Assembly (NCBI GenBank): GCA_023458535.1
Contig: JAEWYW010000030.1
Span: 1-24,258, forward strand
Origin: Bacteroidota bacterium
Lineage (GTDB): Bacteria > Bacteroidota > Bacteroidia > Flavobacteriales > Weeksellaceae
Direction: 5' to 3'
Length of the DNA stretch: 24,258 bases
Shown: piece by piece, positions 22,727 through 24,258 of the stretch
How the letters are laid out: the number at the start of each line of letters is the position of its first letter
Position numbering within the stretch: the first letter of the stretch is position 1
Notes under the pieces: generated by a model
Database searches by the model: none
Told to the model about the DNA's origin: nothing
Seen by the model: the letters and a program-made list of their open reading frames with translations, nothing else
Program-made: the position numbers and the translations under genes

Positions 22727-24256
22727 TTAGGCGTTTTTTCTGTTGATTAAATAATTTTTAACCTTCTCCAAATAAGGATAAAATACCAAATCTTTAGAGA
22801 AAACTGGAATAATTTCCCTTACCTCATCGTATAATTTTCTTGTTTCCGAAGAAACTTTGTCTTTATAATCTAATGCATCAATTGCCTGAACTATTGTGAT
22901 TACTTCAATCGCCAACACCTCAAAAGCATTTTCAATCACCTTTCTACAAATTACTGCAGAGTTGGTTCCCATGCTCACAATATCCTGATTATCATTATTA
23001 TTAGGAATACTATGAACATACATTGGGTTGGACAGCATTTGATTTTCGGCCGTTGTGGAGGTTGCTGTAAACTGCACTCCCTGCATTCCAAAATTAAAAC
23101 CTAGTTTTCCTAGATTGACAAATGGAGGTAGCAACTCGTTGATTTTAGAATTTAAGAGATAATTCAATTGTCGCTCTGCCAGCATGCTTAATTTTGTAAT
23201 TACAATTTTAAGCTTGTCCATTTCTAAAGAAATATAATCTCCATGGAAGTTACCCCCATGATACACCAATTTTTCATCAACACAGATGATCGGATTGTCG
23301 TTGGCAGAATTGATTTCATTCTCTAAAATCTGCTCTGTAAAATTTAAAGTGTCTAAAACAGGTCCCAAAACCTGAGGCACACATCTTAAAGAATAATATT
23401 CCTGAACTTTATCTTTAAAAACTTTTTCCTGATCTTCGAACTTCTGATAAAGGTGATCTTCTCTTTTCCTTATTAACTGGCTATCAGAAAGATTGGCACG
23501 CATCTTCGCAGCAATTTCTTGCTGACCGATTTGCTTCTTTGTGCCGTTAAGTTCTGCAGAAAAATGATCATCATATGCTCTTACAATTTCATTGATGGCT
23601 CCTGAAAATAATACCGAAAGATCCACTAATTTTCGTGCATTGTAAGTATTAACAATACCGACCCCTGACATCACTGATGTTCCATTCATTAATCCGATTC
23701 CTTCACGAATATGAACTTCAATAGGCGTAAGACCTTCTATTTCAAAAACTTCTTTGGTGTCTCTTCTTTCGCCTTTATAGATGACTTCACCTTCACCAAT
23801 AAGTATTAAAGCCAAATGCGCCAACTGAACCAAATCTCCACTTGCTCCAACGCCTCCGTGCTCAAAAATAACAGGCGTAATATCTCTATTAATAAGTTCT
23901 TTTAACAAATTGATAACCGAAATATGAACACCAGAATTCCCCAACGATAGCGTATTCATACGAGCCAACATACTTGCTTTAACCTCTGTAGGGCTCAAGA
24001 GTTTTCCCATCCCCGAACAATGACTTCTGATAAGATTATATTGTAGTTGATATGTATCCTCATCGCTGATTTTAAATTGCGCCATGGGACCAAAACCTGT
24101 GTTCACACCATATATAACTTTGTGCTGAGAGAAATCTTTTAAAAAATTAAAGCTTTTCTCCACTCTTGAAACAACAGCATCGCCTACTTCTAAGTTTTCT
24201 TTTTCGAATATAACTTTCAGAAAATCTTTTATCGATAAATGTTCAATTAATTTCAT
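22727..24256 (-). CDS. tal: Tyrosine ammonia-lyase (aromatic amino acid lyase family)
   Basis: A 509-residue protein. The MIO cofactor precursor ASG is at 138-140 (HGGVGASGDL), the catalytic Tyr49 is in IYGVNTGFG, and YYSLRCVPQVLGP and NNNDNQDIVSMG are the usual family segments. His79 in RSHCSG sits where bacterial tyrosine-specific lyases have the selectivity His, and the whole sequence resembles the F. johnsoniae tyrosine ammonia-lyase as I recall it. It makes 4-coumarate from tyrosine, the aryl starter of flexirubin-type polyenes. The ATG at 24256 matches the family N-terminus, so the gene is complete. A histidine ammonia-lyase is the alternative, but its context and the RSH motif argue against it. 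Confidence 0.9.
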   Translation of the reverse strand: MKLIEHLSIKDFLKVIFEKENLEVGDAVVSRVEKSFNFLKDFSQHKVIYGVNTGFGPMAQFKISDEDTYQLQYNLIRSHCSGMGKLLSPTEVKASMLARMNTLSLGNSGVHISVINLLKELINRDITPVIFEHGGVGASGDLVQLAHLALILIGEGEVIYKGERRDTKEVFEIEGLTPIEVHIREGIGLMNGTSVMSGVGIVNTYNARKLVDLSVLFSGAINEIVRAYDDHFSAELNGTKKQIGQQEIAAKMRANLSDSQLIRKREDHLYQKFEDQEKVFKDKVQEYYSLRCVPQVLGPVLDTLNFTEQILENEINSANDNPIICVDEKLVYHGGNFHGDYISLEMDKLKIVITKLSMLAERQLNYLLNSKINELLPPFVNLGKLGFNFGMQGVQFTATSTTAENQMLSNPMYVHSIPNNNDNQDIVSMGTNSAVICRKVIENAFEVLAIEVITIVQAIDALDYKDKVSSETRKLYDEVREIIPVFSKDLVFYPYLEKVKNYLINRKNA

Positions 24257-24258
24257 CA

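Noticed and set aside
22727..24256. Histidine ammonia-lyase of the histidine-degradation pathway
   Set aside because: No hut genes are adjacent; the RSH selectivity region and the position at the head of a pigment operon favour tyrosine ammonia-lyase.

Overview
The window is AT-rich and gene-dense and looks like a flavobacterium, most likely a Chryseobacterium-type member of the Weeksellaceae. The evidence is a Bacteroidetes-style VgrG tail, a tyrosine ammonia-lyase very like the one known from Flavobacterium johnsoniae, A-rich leaders without clear Shine-Dalgarno sites, and a flexirubin/aryl-polyene pigment gene set. The genus is inferred from remembered protein families, not from a search.

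Region 1 (1-4450, + strand) is the end of a type VI secretion (T6SS) effector island. It holds the C-terminal spike of a VgrG, a 533-residue probable cargo effector, and three tandem paralogous leucine-rich-repeat (LRR) lipoproteins. A decayed remnant of a fourth copy follows. The LRR genes are candidate immunity or accessory proteins for the effector. The duplication unit is about 757 bp, and each stop codon is fused to the next start.

Region 2 (4562-16093, + strand) is a long, tightly packed operon. In order it encodes an ABC exporter pair, a hotdog thioesterase, a ketosynthase (KS), a short KS-like protein, an acyl carrier protein (ACP), a second KS, and a KS-like protein lacking all catalytic residues. 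After a double hairpin come a polysaccharide deacetylase, a LolA-like protein, a lipoprotein, an outer-membrane barrel, a FabZ-like hotdog protein with Gln in place of the catalytic Glu, a small exported protein and a GT2-DUF2062 fusion.

Region 3 (24256-16268, - strand) converges on region 2 at a perfect 19-bp hairpin. In transcription order it encodes tyrosine ammonia-lyase, a FabG ketoreductase, a KS, an ACP, an LpxL-type acyltransferase, a CrtI-like FAD oxidoreductase and a lipid-anchored C45 (Ntn) acyltransferase-like protein.

Together regions 2 and 3 read as most of a flexirubin-type pathway. Tyrosine gives 4-coumarate, which is loaded on ACP and extended by KS/KR/DH cycles to an aryl polyene. 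That acyl chain is then transferred to a dialkylresorcinol and moved to the outer membrane. The resorcinol genes (darA/darB), an aryl-ACP ligase and an MMPL exporter are not in the window. Three related inverted repeats sit just before ACP or KS genes in both operons. No tRNA, rRNA, CRISPR array or insertion sequence was seen, and no gene-free stretch exceeds 300 bases.
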